Assembly: GCA_963711675.1 (NCBI GenBank)
Contig: CAVQFB010000002.1
Location: 186,001-250,000, forward strand
Length of the DNA: 64,000 nt
From: CAVQFB01 sp963711675
GTDB lineage: Bacteria > Acidobacteriota > Terriglobia > Terriglobales > Acidobacteriaceae
Direction: 5' to 3'
A model generated the notes under the pieces. That model was not told the origin of the DNA. It saw nothing but the letters and a program-made list of their open reading frames with translations, and made no database searches. The position numbers and the translations under genes are program-made. This document shows, piece by piece, positions 60,627 through 64,000 of the stretch. Position 1 is the first letter of the stretch. Each line of letters begins with the position of its first letter.

Positions 60627-62540
60627 ATGGCAAGCATAGCCGCCAATTCCAAGGACTCGAAAGTCGCGCAGCCCCAAGCTTCGGACCGTTCTTCCGCTGG
60701 TGATGGGAGCTGATTCGTCCCCGCCGCGGCCTGCTGGCGCTGGGGTTCCTGCTGATGGCAATCAACCGCGTCGCCGGCCTGGTGCTGCCGTATTCCACGC
60801 GATACCTGATCGATCTGGTGATTGCCAAGCATCACGTGGAACTCCTCAGGCCGTTGGTGCTCGGGGTTCTGGGGGCGACCGCGATCCAGGGCATAACCTC
60901 GTTCTCGCTTACCCAGCTGCTGTCAAAAGCTGCGCAGCGGTTGATTACCGAGCTTCGCCAGAAGGTGCAGGCGCATGTCGGGCGATCTCCCGGTCGCCTT
61001 TTACGATTCCACGAAGACGGGCACCCTGGTCTCGCGCATCATGAACGATGTCGAAGGCGTGCGGAACCTTATCGGCACGGGGCTGGTGGACTTCGCCGGG
61101 GGGTTGCTTACTTCCACCATCGCCTCGTTGTGCTCTTCCGCATCAGCGCTTTGATGACGCTTGTCGCCTTCGGTTTTCTGATCTGTTTTGCCCTCGCGCT
61201 GAACAAGGCGTTCAGTACGATCCGTCCCATTTTTCGTGAACGGAGCAAGATCAACGCGGAAGTGACTGGCCGTCTGGCGGAATCGCTGGGTGGTGTGCGT
61301 GTCATCAAGGGGTATCACGCCGAAGAGCGCGAGGAGAAAGTTTTTGCGGTGGGGGTGCGCCGCCTGCTGGACAACGTGATGCGCACGCTGACCGCGACGT
61401 CCGTGATGAGCCTGTCGGCCAGCCTGCTGCTCGGGGTAGTCGGAACCGTGATCATGTACGTCGGAGCGCGGCAGATTATGGCGGGCGTGCTGACCGTCGG
61501 CAGTTTCTTTACCTACACATTGTTTCTCGGCTTTCTGGTAGCGCCTATCATTCAGATTGTCTCTATTGGCACGCAGCTCACCGAAGCATTGGCGGGCCTG
61601 GAACGTACCCACGAAATCCTGAGCGAACGCCCTGAGGATCAAGACCCCAGACGCACAGTCGCGCTGGACAATATCAGCGGAAACGTTGATTTCGACCACG
61701 TATGTTTCAGTTATGACGGCAACCGCACCGTTTTGCGCGATGTTTCGTTTCATTCCGAGCCGGGCACGGTAACCGCGCTTGTGGGTTCCTCGGGGTCGGG
61801 CAAGTCGACGACCATTGGCCTGATTTCCGCGTTTTATATTCCGACCGAAGGCCGAGTGCTCATTGACGGCACCGACCTCAGCCATGTGCGCCTCGACTCC
61901 TACCGCACACATCTCGGCGTCGTGTTGCAGGAATCGTTTCTCTTTGACGGCACGATTCGAGAGAACGTAGCTTTCTCCCGTCCAGACGCGACGGAGGAAC
62001 AACTCATGCGGGCGTGCCGGATCGCCCGCGTCGACGAGTTCGCTGAGAGCTTTGCCGACAAGTACGACACCGTCGTCGGTGAGCGGGGAGTGAAGCTCTC
62101 CGGGCGGGCAGCGACAGAGAATTTCGATTGCACGCGCTATCCTGGCCGAACCGCGCATCCTAATACTGGACGAGGCCACTTCCAGCCTGGATTCGGAGTC
62201 TGAAGCGTTGATCCAGCAGGGGCTCTCGTATCTGATGCAGGGCCGTACGACCTTTGTGATTGCGCATCGGCTGTCGACCATTCGGCGAGCGGACCAGATC
62301 CTGGTCATCGAACAGGGCGAAGTTGTGGAACGAGGGAAGCACGAAGAGTTGTATGCACTGCGCGGTCGCTATTTCGATTTGTACACGAAGCAGCATGGCC
62401 TGGAGAGCAACCTCTTTCTGGCTCCCGGCGAGGGCGATGGAGCATTGGTTGGCGCGGATAAAGACGGCTCCGGAAATGGTTCCAAGACGGATGTTAATGC
62501 CGCAGATGCATTGCGCGTGATGAGGGGAGAGATTCGCTAA
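60627..62540 (+). pseudogene. ABC exporter (membrane plus ATPase domains), multiply frameshifted
   Basis: Pieces in several frames rebuild one ABC exporter half-transporter of about 635 residues. The start ATG 60627 (MASIAANSKDSK) is in a different frame from LIRPRRGLLALGFLLMAINR, and TGA 60701-60703 is in that second frame. A +1 near 60986-60988 then gives LPVAFYDSTKTGTLVSRIMN in the shifted frame; a -1 near 61130 returns to LFRISALMTL. The ATPase is in frame through GSSGSGKSTTIG (Walker A) until an extra G at 62102-62104 disrupts LSGGQRQRISIARA; ILILDEATSSLDSESEALIQ (Walker B) and IAHRLSTIRRADQ continue in the shifted frame to TAA 62538-62540. Confidence 0.8.
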
Positions 62541-62547
62541 ATCAAGA

Positions 62548-63309
62548 ATGACAACCCCCGGCAAGTCAACCCCCCAGAACGGCGTTCTGGCCGTTCTTAC
62601 CGAGAATCTTTCGCGACACTTCCAGATGGGACAGGCCCTCATTCGTGCCGTGGATGGAATTTCCATCCTGGTGCGGGCCGGAGAATTCGTTGCCCTCCTC
62701 GGGACGTCGGGTTCGGGGAAATCGTCGCTGCTGAACCTGATCGCCGGGCTTGATCGCCCTACCGCGGGGTCGGTGGTGGTTCAGGGGAGAGACTTGTCGA
62801 AGCTTTCTCGGGACGAACTCGCCAAATATCGCCTGAGTACCGTGGGGATGGTGTTTCAATCCTTCAACCTGATCCCCAGCATGACGCTGCGCGAAAACGT
62901 CGAATTGCCGATGCGTTTTGCAGAAGTGGAACGCAGCCAACGCGCCGAACTGGCCCGCCAGGCTCTGGAAAAAGTTGGTTTGGCAGCGAGGATGTCGCAT
63001 CGGCCAAGTGAGCTTTCCGGCGGCGAACAGCAGCGGGCGTCGTTGGCGCGGGCGTTGATCAACCGGCCTCAACTCTTGTTGGCCGACGAGCCGACGGGCA
63101 ACCTCGACAGCACCACGGGCACCGAGATCATGAATATGATTCGCGAGTTCAACAAGTCGCTTGGAATGACCGTTGTTCTGGTCACACACGAAAGGTCTCT
63201 CGCCGACCGCTATGCCCAACGAATGATTTTCCTCGCAGATGGCAAACTGGTGGGCGATCAGCCGAATGTTCCTGCGGGGGTGAGCCATGCGGGAGGAGAC
63301 CGGCCTTGA
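62548..63309 (+). CDS. ABC transporter ATP-binding protein (MacB/LolD type)
   Basis: A 253-residue ATPase with Walker A LLGTSGSGKSSLLNLIAGLD, Q-loop GMVFQSFNLIPSMTLRENVE, signature LSGGEQQRASLARALINRPQ, Walker B LLADEPTGNLDS and H-loop VTHERSLA. The Q-loop and the EPTGNLDS form place it in the MacB/LolD/FtsE subfamily, which powers FtsX-like permeases in mechanotransmission or lipoprotein release rather than substrate uptake. It follows the disrupted exporter by 7 bases and overlaps the permease start. Confidence 0.92.
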   Translation: MTTPGKSTPQNGVLAVLTENLSRHFQMGQALIRAVDGISILVRAGEFVALLGTSGSGKSSLLNLIAGLDRPTAGSVVVQGRDLSKLSRDELAKYRLSTVGMVFQSFNLIPSMTLRENVELPMRFAEVERSQRAELARQALEKVGLAARMSHRPSELSGGEQQRASLARALINRPQLLLADEPTGNLDSTTGTEIMNMIREFNKSLGMTVVLVTHERSLADRYAQRMIFLADGKLVGDQPNVPAGVSHAGGDRP

Positions 63310-64000
63310 AGACTGACGATCTCTCTGAACTCGCCGTCCGCAACCTCCGCGAGTCTTTTCTGCGAAATTCTCTGACGACGATTGGCATCGCCGTGGGAGT
63401 GGCGTCACTCGTTGCCATGCTGGCGCTGGGCATCGGACTCCAGCAACTGGCTTCGCGCCGTCTGCAGCGGTCGGGACTCTTTGACACGGTGGTGGTCACA
63501 TCCCGCCGTGACTTACGCGGGTTCAATCGCGAGGAAGATAACGGTCCGTCACCTGCCGAGAGTCCTGTGCTGGATGAATCCGCCCGCCAGAAGATTGGGC
63601 AGCTTCCTGAAGTAGCCGAGGTTTTTCCCGACATTCGCTTCATCACCGACCTCCAGTTTGAAGGTAAGCCTCACCTGACCATGGTCGCCGGCCTGCCCTT
63701 TTCCTCGCGAAACAATGATGCATTCGAGGGGATGCAGGGGTCATTCTTCTCCTCCGAAACCGCACCGGAAGTCATCCTGCAGAAAGCGTTTGCCGCGCAA
63801 CTGCTGGGAAGGAAATCTAGGCCGGGTGTCGAAGAACCGCCCGTCGCTGAGCTGGCGAAACCCCTACTGGGCAAGGAACTCGTGATGCGGTATGCGGAGC
63901 GCACGGCGCAGCCGATATCTTCCGCAGGAAATGCCTCGGACGAAAGGATGCTGGGTAAATCTGACGAGGTGCAGGGAGCTTCGTACTCAGTGGTCTCACA
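63306..64000 (+). CDS. MacB-like FtsX-domain permease, N-terminal part (runs off the window)
   Basis: 231 codons are visible before the window ends. TTG 63306 overlaps the ATPase stop (TTGA) and gives KTDDLSELAVRNLRESFLRN, the amphipathic lead-in of MacB permeases, then the first membrane helix (SLTTIGIAVGVASLVAMLAL). A periplasmic region follows (DTVVVTSRRDLRGF, KIGQLPEVAEVFPDIRF), the MacB periplasmic core. The remaining three helices lie beyond the window. Partner of the ATPase just upstream; substrate unknown. Confidence 0.85.
   Translation, partial: MKTDDLSELAVRNLRESFLRNSLTTIGIAVGVASLVAMLALGIGLQQLASRRLQRSGLFDTVVVTSRRDLRGFNREEDNGPSPAESPVLDESARQKIGQLPEVAEVFPDIRFITDLQFEGKPHLTMVAGLPFSSRNNDAFEGMQGSFFSSETAPEVILQKAFAAQLLGRKSRPGVEEPPVAELAKPLLGKELVMRYAERTAQPISSAGNASDERMLGKSDEVQGASYSVVS

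Noticed and set aside
61001..62308. 435-residue minus-strand frame opposite the disrupted ABC exporter
   Set aside because: It stays open across the sense-strand frame breaks, but the sense strand has Walker A, signature remnants and Walker B. The antisense has no recognisable domain.

Overview
The window looks like a chromosomal segment of an acidobacterium (Acidobacteriota, probably class Terriglobia). This is inferred from gene content, not from a marker gene. The pointers are a PEP-CTERM protein, an AMIN-domain protein, a VWFA-related secreted protein, a DUF1844 protein, a Tad-type pilus cluster, many exported peptidases, diderm envelope genes (lpxD, mpl, dapF) and a moderately GC-rich sequence. 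I see no tRNA or rRNA gene, CRISPR array, insertion sequence, prophage or integration site.

Layout. 1-1307: poorly coding, with a truncated RNase H-like tail and one small Cys-rich ORF. 1308-6265: an exported surface-fibre cluster made of a large Gly/Ser/Thr-rich fibre-like protein broken by a frameshift, a secreted glycoside-hydrolase-like protein, and a trimeric-fibre protein with 14-residue head repeats and an S74 chaperone end. 6638-8578: a PEP-CTERM protein and an AMIN-domain protein. 8594-11613 (minus): prepilin peptidase, two TadE-like and one TadG-like protein. 11970-13565 (minus): CtpA-type protease with its promoter and terminator. 13868-17621: tatA-tatC, a glutaminyl-cyclase-like lipoprotein and a second M28 peptidase whose C-terminus is frameshifted. 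17767-20652: TerC, aroB, ubiE/menG. 20659-24319 (minus): PPIase, epimerase, ECF sigma factor and anti-sigma factor.

24447-32377: CDF transporter, OsmC, a small membrane protein, EamA and MFS transporters, ribF, an MBL hydrolase, DUF1844 and ygfZ. 32480-36366: an isopropylmalate dehydrogenase-like enzyme coupled to a secreted gluzincin, and a convergent PDZ aspartyl-protease-like protein. 36518-39986: mtnP, a PfkB kinase and a GT-C membrane protein. 40072-46632: a tightly overlapping run mgtC-dapF-ldcA-mpl-M61 peptidase-plsC, centred on peptidoglycan precursor supply and recycling. 46665-49237: lpxD, a frameshifted VWFA protein and a conserved hypothetical. 49522-60126: CCA-type nucleotidyltransferase with a histone-like tail, a c-type cytochrome, dnaE, accA and korA-korB, ending at a strong terminator. 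60221-64000: a small hydrophilic protein, a badly disrupted ABC exporter, and a MacB-type ATPase/permease pair cut by the window end.

The strongest signal left unexplained by ordinary annotation is a set of single-base indels. Four otherwise recognisable genes (fibre protein, M28 peptidase, VWFA protein, ABC exporter) can each be read through by restoring one base or, for the exporter, several. The essential genes nearby (dnaE, accA, korAB, mpl) are intact. The cause is either sequence error in a draft assembly or real decay, and reads are needed to decide. I did not find a clearly new multi-gene system. The best candidates for follow-up are the exported fibre/glycosidase cluster, the CCA enzyme with its basic tail, and the CDF transporter with three C-terminal modules.
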